From positions 186,001 through 250,000 of the forward strand of contig WGLV01000002.1 in assembly GCA_016125385.1 (NCBI GenBank): a DNA stretch of 64,000 nt. Reading direction: 5' to 3'. The position numbers and the translations under genes are program-made. This document shows, one piece after another, positions 34,460-43,205 of this stretch (within the stretch, counting starts at the first letter, position 1; each line of letters starts with the position of its first letter). Below the pieces are notes generated by a model. It was not told where the DNA came from. It saw nothing but the letters and a program-made list of their open reading frames with translations, and did not search any database. The DNA is from a bacterium (GTDB lineage: Bacteria; Hinthialibacterota; Hinthialibacteria; Hinthialibacterales; Hinthialibacteraceae).

Positions 34460-37210
34460 ATGCGCGTGGTTACCCTGTTGTTCGTTTCAATTGGAATTCT
34501 GTTGCCGCCGGTATCGAGCGCCTGGGCTGAAACCGCCTGCTGCGTTGAAAGCGCGACGATTGAATCAAGCACGAAGACGCTCGACTTTACGCTGAAAAAC
34601 CTTTTCGATCAAAAAGAACTATACGGCAAGACGGCGCAAAGCATGGCTTGGTCTGATGATGGCCGCTATCTGGCATTCCGCTGGAACGTGCATGACGTCA
34701 CCGGTTATGACGTGTGGGTCTATGACGCGGAAGAAAAACAATGCAAACGCCTGACTTCGCCGGAGACTTTTGCGCCCTTTGATAAAGAAGCGGGCGAAAT
34801 CGTCCGCGCGGCCAAGAAATCCGATGAGAAAAAAGAGAGTGATGGCCAACCGCCTGAGTACAAAGGCGTCGACTCGTTCGTGTGGTCGAAAACCGCTCCC
34901 GAGATGCTCCTGCGTTACAAAAACGACGTCTACCGCATGACCGTGAACGACGCCACGCCCACGCGGCTGACCAAGACCAGCGATGCGGAGAGCGATTTTG
35001 AATTCACTCGCGACGGCGGCGGCTTTATCTACCGGCGCGGCTCGTCGCTCTATCGCGTTCAATTCGGCGAGTCATTTGTTGAAGAGATCATGCCTCAATT
35101 GCCGGATGGCCGAACCGTGGAGCGAAAAATCCTGTCGCCCGATCAGAGTTGGATGGCCGTCGTGGCCACCCGCGAGCAGGGCGAAAAACCCGAAACGCGC
35201 AAAGTTCCATACGTGACCTTCCGCGAGCGATTCGCCAAACTCAAAGAGCATGACCGACCGCTCGCTGAAGACCCCGAACCGCCCGGTAAGGAAACCTGGG
35301 TGTATCTGCAGAAACTCGGCGGCCCCATCGATTCGGGGACGGATGCGGAAGCCGTCGAGGTTTACCATCATGAGGGCGGCGCCGATCGTCATTACGATCT
35401 CTCTAATCCGGAGTGGTCGAAGGATGGATCCCGAATCGTCTTCAGGGTGTACGATCGCGATACGGAAGATATTTTCATCTATACCGCCAAAGTCGATTCG
35501 GAAGATAAGGCTCAGCTCATCCAACACTCGCGCAACAGCGGCGGCGCACGGTCTCCGTTTCGCGTCGATCCCGTCTTTACCCCCGATGGCCAATCCGTCG
35601 TCGCCTCGTTTGATGACAGCGGGTTTCGCCAACCCTGGCTGATCAATCCGCTTACAAGGGGTAAGGTTCCGGTCATGCGCGGCGAGTTCGACGCTGATTT
35701 CATCTCGTTCAGTGACGATGGCGAGACGATGTTCGTCCTGGCCAATCGCGAACATCCCGCGCAGAAAGACCTGTACGCCGTGCGGTACAAGACGGGAGAA
35801 ATTACTCGTCTCACCCATCTCGATGGGGTCCATTCCAACCCTGCGATCTCAAAAGATGGCAAACGCTACGCCGCGATTTTCACCAGTTGGGATCAGCCTC
35901 AGGAACTCGCGGCGGGTTGCGTCGATTGTGAAAAAGAGTCCATTTTGACCCGCTCGCATCCGGGGGGAATCAGGCAATTGAACCTGCTCAAACCACAGTT
36001 GTTTTCATACAAAAATCAGCACGGCCAGACCATATATGGGATGTTGTTCCTACCGCCTGATTTTGATCCAGCCGATCGCCGACCGTTGATGATCTATGTC
36101 TATGGCGGTCCCTTGAACGCCTCCAGCATGGTGAATTACGGTGGTTTCGGTACGTACAATTATCGCTTCCCGATGTACATGGCGCGCCGGCATGGCTACA
36201 TCGCGGCGGTGATCGATCCGCGCGGAAGTTCCAACTATGGTGAAGCGTTTGAAACCGCCAACTGGGAGCATCCCGGCAAGCCACAGGTAGAGGATCTCTC
36301 CGATGGCGTACAGTATCTGGTGAAAACCTACGGCGCCGATCCAAACCGGGTCGCGCTCTATGGCTGGAGTTTCGGCGGCTTCGTTACCCAGATGGCGATG
36401 TACACCAAGCCGGATGTGTTCCAGGTTGGCATGGCCGGGGCCGGCCCCACCGAGTGGGAAAACTATTACGGCAGTTATACCGAACTCACCATCAGCGGCA
36501 GCCGCGTCAACCAGCCCGATCAGAAAAAGTTTTCCCTGTTACCGCTGGCGAAAAACCTGAAAGGGCGGCTGATGCTGGTTCATGGCATCGAAGACGACAA
36601 CGTGTTGTTTCAGGACACCGTCAAAGTCTATCAGGAGTTGATGAAAGCAAAAAAAGGCGAGCATGTCGAACTGGTGCTCGATACCACCGGCGGTCATCAC
36701 CTCGGCGGTGATGTGGAATACACTTACATCTTCTGGTTGTTTGAAGATTTTCTGCTTCGAACGCTGGGGCATGGCAACATCGATCTCGCCGGTTCAAAGC
36801 CCGCGTCCGCGTCATCCAACCTCGACGCATCGGGTGCGTCTCTCGCCAATGATGGAAATCCCTTCAGCGTATGGTCGCCCGCTGTGGAAGACGCCACGCC
36901 CTGGTGGCAGGTCGATCTGGGCGAGTCCTATGAACTGTCGGGCGCCGATGTGATATGGGATCTCGATCCCGCGCCGGTCAAGTATATCCTTAAGGGATCT
37001 CTCTATGGCGAATCGTGGGACGTACTCGCCGACCGGTCGGACAATACTGATGATACGCCCAATCAGCGGCTTTATTTCGACGCGGCTAACGTCCGTTATC
37101 TGCGGGTGGATATTCAGGAACGCCCGAAAGACGGCTCCCCCGCGATTAAGGAATTCCATGCGTTTCAAAAGCGCCATCCCGGCGCGCCGGGCGCGAACGG
37201 TGGAGAATAA
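34460..37210 (+). CDS. Secreted S9 prolyl-oligopeptidase-type peptidase with C-terminal F5/8C (discoidin-like) domain
   Basis: 916 residues from ATG 34460, which has AAGGAG 6 bases upstream; the frame reaches back to 34427. Signal peptide to about SSAWAETA. A beta-propeller spans about 60-500 (WSDDGRYLAFRW, DGSRIVFRVYD, FSDDGETMFVLANREH). The alpha/beta-hydrolase domain carries the triad Ser637 (GWSFGG), Asp712/713 (HGIEDDN) and His746/747 (GGHHLGG). The last 130 residues add a discoidin/F5/8C fold (SVWSP, WWQVDLGESYELSGADV, LRVDIQE). DPP4-like peptidases release N-terminal dipeptides; the extra domain suggests surface or glycan attachment. A Nudix gene follows after 24 bases. Confidence 0.88.
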   Translation: MRVVTLLFVSIGILLPPVSSAWAETACCVESATIESSTKTLDFTLKNLFDQKELYGKTAQSMAWSDDGRYLAFRWNVHDVTGYDVWVYDAEEKQCKRLTSPETFAPFDKEAGEIVRAAKKSDEKKESDGQPPEYKGVDSFVWSKTAPEMLLRYKNDVYRMTVNDATPTRLTKTSDAESDFEFTRDGGGFIYRRGSSLYRVQFGESFVEEIMPQLPDGRTVERKILSPDQSWMAVVATREQGEKPETRKVPYVTFRERFAKLKEHDRPLAEDPEPPGKETWVYLQKLGGPIDSGTDAEAVEVYHHEGGADRHYDLSNPEWSKDGSRIVFRVYDRDTEDIFIYTAKVDSEDKAQLIQHSRNSGGARSPFRVDPVFTPDGQSVVASFDDSGFRQPWLINPLTRGKVPVMRGEFDADFISFSDDGETMFVLANREHPAQKDLYAVRYKTGEITRLTHLDGVHSNPAISKDGKRYAAIFTSWDQPQELAAGCVDCEKESILTRSHPGGIRQLNLLKPQLFSYKNQHGQTIYGMLFLPPDFDPADRRPLMIYVYGGPLNASSMVNYGGFGTYNYRFPMYMARRHGYIAAVIDPRGSSNYGEAFETANWEHPGKPQVEDLSDGVQYLVKTYGADPNRVALYGWSFGGFVTQMAMYTKPDVFQVGMAGAGPTEWENYYGSYTELTISGSRVNQPDQKKFSLLPLAKNLKGRLMLVHGIEDDNVLFQDTVKVYQELMKAKKGEHVELVLDTTGGHHLGGDVEYTYIFWLFEDFLLRTLGHGNIDLAGSKPASASSNLDASGASLANDGNPFSVWSPAVEDATPWWQVDLGESYELSGADVIWDLDPAPVKYILKGSLYGESWDVLADRSDNTDDTPNQRLYFDAANVRYLRVDIQERPKDGSPAIKEFHAFQKRHPGAPGANGGE

Positions 37211-37234
37211 AGCCATTCGTGATGAGGAGATGAG

Positions 37235-37804
37235 ATGAGTTCGTTGCAGTTCGATCCCGCGCATCGCGCCGAACGGGTGATCCAATTTTGCCCGCGTTGC
37301 GGCGCCGGAGGTTTTGAGCCGCGTTCAGACAAGCGCTTCGATTGCCATGCGTGCGGGTTCGTTTATTACATCAATGCCTGTGGTGCTGTGGCGGGAGCGA
37401 TTCGCGACGATCGGGGGCGAATTCTTTTTACCGTGCGGGCGAAAGAGCCCGGCGCGGGGATGCTCGATCTGCCGGGTGGATTCATCGACCACGGCGAAAC
37501 GGCGGAAGACGCGCTTCGACGCGAGATCGGCGAGGAACTTAATCTCGAACTCACCCGATGGAAATACATCTGCTCGCTGCCTAATCAATACCCGTTCGGT
37601 GGATTCATTTATCACACCATCGATCTGTTCTTTCTTTGCGAAGCGAAAGACCTCGCTCATCTGAGCGAGAGCGACGAGGTGACGGAATGGAAGTTCATCC
37701 ACCTGAGAAACGTACGGGAAGACGAGATCGGCTTTGAATCGATTCGCAATGTGATTGCAATCATGCGGCTGGATGAATCGATGGGACGGCTCCACTTCGA
37801 TTGA
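37235..37804 (+). CDS. Nudix hydrolase with zinc ribbon
   Basis: 189 residues. A zinc ribbon with Cys19, Cys22, Cys37 and Cys40 (FCPRCG, CHACG) is followed by a Nudix fold; the Nudix box starts at LPGGFIDHGETAEDAL and continues RREIGEELNL, all catalytic Glu present. Nudix enzymes of this layout (NudC-like or ADP-ribose-type) hydrolyse nucleoside diphosphate derivatives; the substrate is not evident. GAGGAGATGAG precedes the ATG. The next gene starts 12 bases later, so it is in the operon with the zinc dehydrogenase. Confidence 0.88.
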   Translation: MSSLQFDPAHRAERVIQFCPRCGAGGFEPRSDKRFDCHACGFVYYINACGAVAGAIRDDRGRILFTVRAKEPGAGMLDLPGGFIDHGETAEDALRREIGEELNLELTRWKYICSLPNQYPFGGFIYHTIDLFFLCEAKDLAHLSESDEVTEWKFIHLRNVREDEIGFESIRNVIAIMRLDESMGRLHFD

Positions 37805-37816
37805 AAGAGAAACATC

Positions 37817-38851
37817 GTGAAAGCACTGGTACTTACCGAATACAACAAGTTCGAGATTCAACAAATGCCCACGCCCGAACTTGGTGAAGACGACGTCCTC
37901 ATCGAAGTAAAAGCATGCGGTATTTGCGGCAGCGATGTTCACGGGATGGACGGAAGCACCGGCCGCCGCATTCCCCCTATCGTTATGGGGCATGAGGCCG
38001 CTGGCGTGATCGTGGAGACCGGCTCGCTCGTTAAGGGGTGGCGCACCGGCGATCACGTCACGTTCGATTCGACGGTATATTGCGGCTCCTGCTGGCATTG
38101 CCGGCGTGGAGAAATCAACCTGTGCGATCATCGTATGGTGCTGGGCGTTTCGTGCGGTGAATATCGGCGGCACGGCGCTTACGCCGAATACGTCGCGGTT
38201 CCCCAGCGCATTCTGTATCGGATTCCCGGCAACGTTTCGTTTGAACGCGCCGCGATGGTCGAGCCGCTTTCCATCGCCATGCATGCCGTGAGTCTAACGC
38301 CGATCACGCTGAACGACTGCGTGTTAGTCGTTGGCGCCGGGATGATCGGCCTGCTGGTCATTCAGGCCGCGATCGCGGCGGGCTGCGGGCAGCTCATCGC
38401 GGTCGATCTGGAATCGGAAAAACTAGAACTCGCGCGCCAGCTTGGCGCTTCGATCGTGCTCAATGCCAATGAATGCAACGTGGCGGATGAAGTGAAGCGG
38501 CTAACCGAAGGGCGCGGCGCCGACGTCGCGTTTGAAGCGGTGGGCGCTTCCACTTCGGTGAACGTCGCCGTTCATACCTTACGCAAGGGCGGAGCGTTGA
38601 CGCTGATCGGCAACCTCGCGCCAACCATCGAGTTCCCTTTACAGGCGGTAGTAACGCGTGAACTCCGCGTGCAAGGCTCGTGCGCCAGCCGGGGCGACTA
38701 CCCCGCCTGTCTTGATTTCATAAGCCGGGGCAGGGTAAACCTTGATCCTGTCCATAGCGCTTCCGTGCCGCTTGAAGCCGGGGCTGAATGGTTCCGGCGG
38801 CTGTACAACAAAGAAAAGGGTTTGATGAAAGTCATTTTGAATCCAACGTGA
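37817..38851 (+). CDS. Zinc-dependent medium-chain dehydrogenase (polyol/sugar-acid type)
   Basis: 344 residues, MDR superfamily. The catalytic zinc site has Cys37 (GICGSDVHG) and His59-Glu60 (MGHEAAG). The structural zinc cysteines are CGSCWHCRRGEINLC. The Rossmann glycine motif is VVGAGMIGLL, and DLESEK at the end of its second strand favours NAD(H). Relatives are sorbitol, threonine, L-idonate and galactitol-1-phosphate dehydrogenases. Location before an SDR and a KdgF-like cupin suggests oxidation of a sugar acid or polyol. The start is 12 bases after the Nudix stop and the SDR follows after 24 bases. Confidence 0.88.
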   Translation: MKALVLTEYNKFEIQQMPTPELGEDDVLIEVKACGICGSDVHGMDGSTGRRIPPIVMGHEAAGVIVETGSLVKGWRTGDHVTFDSTVYCGSCWHCRRGEINLCDHRMVLGVSCGEYRRHGAYAEYVAVPQRILYRIPGNVSFERAAMVEPLSIAMHAVSLTPITLNDCVLVVGAGMIGLLVIQAAIAAGCGQLIAVDLESEKLELARQLGASIVLNANECNVADEVKRLTEGRGADVAFEAVGASTSVNVAVHTLRKGGALTLIGNLAPTIEFPLQAVVTRELRVQGSCASRGDYPACLDFISRGRVNLDPVHSASVPLEAGAEWFRRLYNKEKGLMKVILNPT

Positions 38852-38875
38852 TCCACTCAATTGGAGTCATTCTTT

Positions 38876-39664
38876 ATGTCCACATCCTTGTTCGATTTAA
38901 CGGGGAAAATCGCTCTGGTGACGGGAACCAGCCGCGGGCTTGGTCAGTATTTCGGCCGAGCTCTTGCGCGCGCCGGCGCCGATCTGATCATTACCAGCCG
39001 CACATTGGATTCATTGCGTGAATTCAAAGCGGAAATCGAAGCGCTCGGCCGCAAGGCGTTTCCGCTGGAACTTGACGTAACCGATTACGATAGCATCCAG
39101 CGAATGACGGAATCCGCGCTCGCCGAGTTCGGCCGAATCGACATCCTGGTCAATAACGCCGGATGCAATCGCCGAAAACCCGCGATGGATGTAACTTGGG
39201 ACGATTGGAACACCGTACTTGATACGAATCTGCGTGGAACCTTTTTCGTGGCGCAGGCGGTGGCGCGCGGCATGATTGAACAACGCTATGGACGCGTGAT
39301 CAATATCGGCTCGGTGACCAGCGTGGCGGGTTACGCCGGACTGGGACCATATTGCGCCAGCCGGGGTGGAGTCAAACAACTTACTATGAGCCTTGCCGAC
39401 GATTGGGGGCCCTACGGTCTTACCGTCAACTGTCTCGCGCCGGGCTGGTTTAAAACCGCGCAGAATGCGGTGATGTATGAAAACCGGGAATGGGTCGAAT
39501 ATCTCTGCGACCGCATCCCGCTCAAGCGGCCCGGTCAACCGAACGACCTCGACGGCGCGGTGGTCTTTCTTGCTTCCGACGCCAGCGCATACATTACCGG
39601 ACAGACGCTGCTTGTCGATGGCGGCATCTCGACTGGAGCGACGCGCGCGCTGCCCAGAAAATAG
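38876..39664 (+). CDS. SDR family dehydrogenase (gluconate 5-dehydrogenase/KduD-like) with YxxxR in place of YxxxK
   Basis: 262 residues from ATG 38876; the TTG at 38861 is rejected as GGAG there is the RBS. Starts FDLTGKIALVTGTSRGLG like gluconate 5-dehydrogenase and KduD proteins; NNAG, GSVTSVAG and the closing LLVDGG are normal. The active-site motif reads YCASR instead of YCASK: codon CGG replaces the catalytic Lys that lowers the Tyr pKa. The residues after it (GGVKQLTMSLADDWG) are as usual. The enzyme may be slow or use another base, or Arg may stand in. Probable substrate is a keto sugar acid because of the neighbouring KdgF-like cupin. Confidence 0.85.
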   Translation: MSTSLFDLTGKIALVTGTSRGLGQYFGRALARAGADLIITSRTLDSLREFKAEIEALGRKAFPLELDVTDYDSIQRMTESALAEFGRIDILVNNAGCNRRKPAMDVTWDDWNTVLDTNLRGTFFVAQAVARGMIEQRYGRVINIGSVTSVAGYAGLGPYCASRGGVKQLTMSLADDWGPYGLTVNCLAPGWFKTAQNAVMYENREWVEYLCDRIPLKRPGQPNDLDGAVVFLASDASAYITGQTLLVDGGISTGATRALPRK

Positions 39665-39682
39665 TGTATTCAGGAGCACAAA

Positions 39683-40003
39683 TTGAATTGGATTCTGCTC
39701 GTTATCGCCGGGCTGTTTGAAGTCGCGTGGGCGATAGGATTGAAATACTCACATGGCTTCACTCGAACCACTCCTACGGCGTTTACGGTTGTTTGCATGG
39801 CTTTCAGTTTCGTACTGCTTGCTCAAGCGTTAAAAACTATCCCGGTGGGCACGGCGTATGCGGTGTGGACCGGGATCGGTGCGGCGGGAACAGCCGTTTT
39901 GGGGATATGGTTGTTCGGCGAGTCGCGCGAATTAGCCCGGATTCTCTGTCTGCTGCTGATCGTGTGCGGAATCGCGGGCTTGAAAATCACTTCGTCTCAA
40001 TAA
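39683..40003 (+). CDS. SMR family exporter, Gdx/SugE guanidinium type
   Basis: 106 residues, TTG start with AGGAG 7 bases upstream. Four helices; Glu13 in [16 protein letters not shown] is the proton/substrate carboxylate, and the sequence around it ([12 protein letters not shown]) matches the Gdx clade rather than the multidrug Emr clade. Gdx dimers export guanidinium in exchange for protons. Unlike many gdx genes it has no room for a guanidine riboswitch: it starts 18 bases after the SDR stop and is followed by the cupin after 10 bases. So here it rides in a sugar-acid operon, which is odd. Confidence 0.88.
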   Translation: MNWILLVIAGLFEVAWAIGLKYSHGFTRTTPTAFTVVCMAFSFVLLAQALKTIPVGTAYAVWTGIGAAGTAVLGIWLFGESRELARILCLLLIVCGIAGLKITSSQ

Positions 40004-40013
40004 GGAGGCATTC

Positions 40014-40334
40014 ATGATCGTTTCTCCTGATCAAGTGGAATTCGTTGCGCCTTCACCCGGAGTCGAACGCCGCGTACTGGCTACTGGCGGAGGCTTGATG
40101 TCAGTGGAATTCCGCTTTCGCAAGGGCGCGGTGGGCGCCGTGCATAGCCATCCTCACCAGCAGGTAGGATATATAATATCTGGGCGATTTGAGTTGGAGA
40201 TGAATGGTGAAAAACAGGTCGTATCGGCGGGTGATTCATACTATGTTCCGTCCGGCGCACCGCATGGCGTGGTCGCGCTGGAAGATGGCGTTATATTTGA
40301 TGTTTTTACCCCTCAACGCGAGGATTTCAAATAA
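40014..40334 (+). CDS. Cupin protein, KdgF-like
   Basis: 106 residues, a single cupin barrel. Metal ligands are in HSHPHQQ (residues about 43-49) and the later PHGVVALEDGVIFDVF. The run HSHPHQQVGYIISGRFELE, AGDSYYVPSGAPHG and the ending VFTPQREDF closely follow KdgF, which turns unsaturated uronates into linear keto forms in pectin and alginate degradation. The RBS AAGGAGG is ideal. With the SDR and zinc dehydrogenase it makes a uronate-processing set likely. A bidirectional terminator follows at once. No lyase gene is adjacent. Confidence 0.82.
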   Translation: MIVSPDQVEFVAPSPGVERRVLATGGGLMSVEFRFRKGAVGAVHSHPHQQVGYIISGRFELEMNGEKQVVSAGDSYYVPSGAPHGVVALEDGVIFDVFTPQREDFK

Positions 40335-40342
40335 CAAAACAA

Positions 40343-40369
40343 AAAAGCCCTCTCAATGAGAGGGCTTTT
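40343..40369. terminator. Bidirectional Rho-independent terminator
   Basis: Perfect 12-bp stem (40343-40354 with 40358-40369), 3-base spacer, A-rich left and T-rich right flanks. It serves the cupin operon on the plus strand and the APS kinase gene on the minus strand. Confidence 0.92.
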
Positions 40370-40393
40370 CATTGGTGGCTTTCGAAAGATCGC

Positions 40394-40948
40394 TTACCAC
40401 TCGATGTAGCCGAGGTCACGCAGTTTATTCAAAATTTTTTCCGCGCTTTCTTCGGGCGATTCTTTGTCGGTGTAGCAGGTTACTTCAGGATTCAGCGGCT
40501 CTTCATACGGGTCCGAGATTCCGGTGAATTCCTTGATCTCGCCCGCGCGCGCTTTTTTGTAGAGTCCCTTTACATCGCGCTGTTCGCAGATATCCAGTGG
40601 CGTATCGACGAAGACTTCAACGAAATTGCCAATCATCTTGCGGTTCTCGTCACGGATATTGCGGTATGGTGAAATCGCCGCCGCGATCGCCACGACGCCG
40701 TTGCGCGTCAGGATATGGCAGACGAAACCAATGCGGCGGATGTTCGTGTCGCGGTCTTCCTTTGAAAAACCCAATCCCTTGCTGAGATTGGTGCGCACCA
40801 CGTCGCCGTCAAGCACTTCGTGTTTGATACCGCGCTTTTTGAATTCCCGCACCAGCACGTCGCTGATTGTGCTTTTCCCTGATCCGGAAAGCCCCGTAAA
40901 CCAGACGGTAAACCCTTTATACGAGCATGATCGTTGTTCGTCGGACAT
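40394..40948 (-). CDS. cysC: Adenylylsulfate (APS) kinase
   Basis: 184 residues, the single-domain length. Walker [10 protein letters not shown] is at 19-27, [20 protein letters not shown] and [10 protein letters not shown] follow, and [13 protein letters not shown] carries the conserved Ser. CysC phosphorylates APS to PAPS, the donor for sulfotransferases and for some assimilatory sulfate reduction. No ATP sulfurylase or PAPS reductase gene is next to it, so its partners must lie elsewhere. The start is ATG 40948 with GGA close upstream. The terminator at 40343-40369 follows, so it is probably monocistronic. Confidence 0.93.
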   Translation of the reverse strand: MSDEQRSCSYKGFTVWFTGLSGSGKSTISDVLVREFKKRGIKHEVLDGDVVRTNLSKGLGFSKEDRDTNIRRIGFVCHILTRNGVVAIAAAISPYRNIRDENRKMIGNFVEVFVDTPLDICEQRDVKGLYKKARAGEIKEFTGISDPYEEPLNPEVTCYTDKESPEESAEKILNKLRDLGYIEW

Positions 40949-41197
40949 AAAATTCCACGATTCCTTTCTTCAAATGGCTTCATTGATTTTTGCTGATGAG
41001 TGAAAAGTCTACCTTCAAAGTAGAAATCGTCAAGAATAGCGGGATGCACAAAGATATGACTGAAATGGATAGAACAGGAGGGGGGGAGTGAAAATGACCG
41101 GCTTGAGGGCGCAATTCCCGTTTCCGGTCGAAATTAAGAGCGTATGCTCAAAAATTGGGATCGGCTGAATACGGCAACCGGCGGAAAACGTTCGCTT
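40949..41197. other. Intergenic, APS kinase / Rrf2 gene
   Basis: About 250 bases with no credible gene on either strand. It holds the leader of cysC and the region downstream of the Rrf2 gene. No clear promoter or terminator is seen beyond a G tract near 41080-41090. Confidence 0.5.
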
Positions 41198-41650
41198 TCA
41201 GATGTAGTACATCGGCGAATTCATGTTTTCCTGCCGCCGGGCGAGTTCCTCGAACGAGACATCGTCGATAACGCGTTCAATGGCGTCGCGAACGTCCGTC
41301 CACACCGAACGAAGAACACAGCCGGTTTTATGGGCGCATCCGCCTTCACCGTCATGATGGCCGTTTTCGTTGCACTTGAATGGCAACAATGGTCCGTCGA
41401 TCAGGCGGATCACTTCACCCAGCGATATGTCGCGTGGATGCCGGGCAAGTCGATACCCGCCGCCCGCGCCGCGTCGGCTTTCCACCAAACCTGACCTTTT
41501 CAGTTCAAGTAAAATCTGAACGAGGAAGGGATGGGGGACTGACTGTTCGTTGGAAATCTCTTCCAGAGTACGTACTTCTTCCGAATCGTACGCCTGTGCG
41601 AGGTCCAACATGGCGAGGATGGCGTATTCCCCTTTTGCTGAAATTCTCAT
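41198..41650 (-). CDS. Rrf2 family transcriptional regulator with three-Cys cluster motif
   Basis: 150 residues. Winged helix: MRISAKGEYAILAMLDLA, TLEEISNEQSVPHPFLVQILLELKRSGLV, SRRGAGGGYRLARHP. After LPFKC come GGC and TGC, i.e. three Cys spaced C-x11-C-x5-C, the position of the iron-sulfur ligands of IscR and NsrR but with a longer first gap (IscR C-x5-C-x5-C). An Fe-S sensor is therefore likely. Targets cannot be read; it could sense iron, sulfur or nitric oxide. The upstream region (41651-41827) is AT rich and has a TTGACA at 41794-41799 on its strand. The neighbouring cysC hints at sulfur control but there is no shared operon. Confidence 0.85.
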   Translation of the reverse strand: MRISAKGEYAILAMLDLAQAYDSEEVRTLEEISNEQSVPHPFLVQILLELKRSGLVESRRGAGGGYRLARHPRDISLGEVIRLIDGPLLPFKCNENGHHDGEGGCAHKTGCVLRSVWTDVRDAIERVIDDVSFEELARRQENMNSPMYYI

Positions 41651-41827
41651 GATGCTTCACCTCAACTGCCGTACAAGGATGCTTTGAGCTTATGGACACT
41701 ATATCACTTTTTTTTTGAAAGTGGAATCATTCGATGTAAATAATTTTAGTAATTTTTCTAAGTTGTACCCTCAATAATATAACGCTTTTACTGTGTCAAT
41801 CGGGCAATTGGATAATGGAACCGATGA

Positions 41828-43165
41828 CTACTTTTTCGTATCCACAATTTTTTCAATGATTTCAGTAAGAGTATCGAATACCGCCGCAGGCTGGGATGAA
41901 AGTAGTCCATCCGGATCAGTTTGGCCCGCGACCCCGGATAAAACCGCCGCGCAGGGCGAACCCATCGCCTGAGCCGCCCAGATATCCGCCTGGGCGTCTC
42001 CCACGATCAATACATGGTTGAGCGCCTCCGATTCGCTTTGAAACTCAACCAGATCCTTGTTGGAACGGACTGGAAATAATGCGCGCAAAAAAATAAATGG
42101 ATGCGGTTTGCCGATCCGCGCTTCCATGCCGGATTCGCGCAACTCCGTTTCCGCCTGCTCGACTTCGTCATGGGTGGCGATGCGATCGGGGGCGAAATAC
42201 TTTAAAGCGTCCCAGCGTTTTAACGGAGTGAGAATTTCGCGACGCGGGCGTCCGGTGGCGATCCCGATTTCAATGCCCGCGTTCTTCAGTTTTTGCAGGG
42301 AGAGGTGGGTCGAGCCTCGCCCGAGCAAGGGCTCTTCCTGATGAATCAGGCCCGGCTTGGGGCCGAACGGCAAGGCGACGCCATAACTTTCGTGATAGAG
42401 TTCGCCGCCCAGATACCAGCTCTGAAAAATATCGCGGGCGTCGCGCCAGAATTCGGTCGATCGTCCAAACCACCGCTGGGCATGATTTTCGTTACCGGGC
42501 GTCATGCCGTTCAGCGCGTCCAGCAGTTCGAGTCCACGCCGATTGGATGGAATAGCCTCCCGAACCAGGCGCTCTGGTTGGTTGTACGGCGCCGCGATTC
42601 GTCCCATGCGGCGGAAATAATCGCCCCACAGATGAAGGTCGCGCGCGCGCAGGAACTCATACTCGCGTCTTTGCCGTACGCAGTCGATCAGGCGATCCCA
42701 GGCGGGCGCCAGGCATTCTTTCAGCGCGCCTTCGTCGATTCGATTTACGTCGCGCATCGAGGCAAGGTCGCTATCACCCGCTCCTTTGGCGATCAGTGAA
42801 AAATAGATGAATAATGGTGAAAGCAGCGGCGCCAGATAAAGCCCCAGGGCGAGATAGGCGAGATCCCAGTTGCTGTTGATACCTCGAATTTTGCAGGCGG
42901 CGATCAGAGCGTTGGGCAGGTATTTTCGCTGCTCAGTGCGATCGCCCCGGCTCAGTTTTTTGTAGAACAGATCGACGACGGGGGTGTATTCAGCCGGATT
43001 GAGCCCCAGATAGGCTGGGCTTTCCAGAATCTCGCGGACCGTCAGGCCCGCCGCATCCCAATACGCCTCCTCGCTGGTCAAAACGCCGTCCATGTCGAGA
43101 AGTACGATACGGATATTCGGCCAGTCGATGGTTTGGCGAGAGTCTTCTTTTTTTAATAAGGTCAT
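41828..43165 (-). CDS. HAD-superfamily hydrolase with very large cap insertion
   Basis: 445 residues. HAD motifs: I LLDMDGVLTS (Asp24, Asp26), II GIATGRPR, III KPHPF and IV LIVGDAQADIWAAQAMG. Motifs I and II are separated by about 270 residues, an unusually large cap with hydrophobic patches (YLALGLYLAPLLSPLFIYFSLIA), whereas usual HAD phosphatases have 50-130. A membrane-associated or specialised substrate is possible. It follows mqnE by 40 bases and probably shares its transcript. The substrate is unknown; the phosphoglycolate-type C-terminal core resembles PGP/HisB-like HADs. Confidence 0.75.
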   Translation of the reverse strand: MTLLKKEDSRQTIDWPNIRIVLLDMDGVLTSEEAYWDAAGLTVREILESPAYLGLNPAEYTPVVDLFYKKLSRGDRTEQRKYLPNALIAACKIRGINSNWDLAYLALGLYLAPLLSPLFIYFSLIAKGAGDSDLASMRDVNRIDEGALKECLAPAWDRLIDCVRQRREYEFLRARDLHLWGDYFRRMGRIAAPYNQPERLVREAIPSNRRGLELLDALNGMTPGNENHAQRWFGRSTEFWRDARDIFQSWYLGGELYHESYGVALPFGPKPGLIHQEEPLLGRGSTHLSLQKLKNAGIEIGIATGRPRREILTPLKRWDALKYFAPDRIATHDEVEQAETELRESGMEARIGKPHPFIFLRALFPVRSNKDLVEFQSESEALNHVLIVGDAQADIWAAQAMGSPCAAVLSGVAGQTDPDGLLSSQPAAVFDTLTEIIEKIVDTKK

Positions 43166-43205
43166 GGCGCCTGTGGCAGATCCGTGCGTGAACAGGAAAC
43201 CGCCG

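Noticed and set aside
39665-39682. Guanidine riboswitch upstream of the Gdx gene
   Set aside because: Only 18 bases separate it from the SDR stop.
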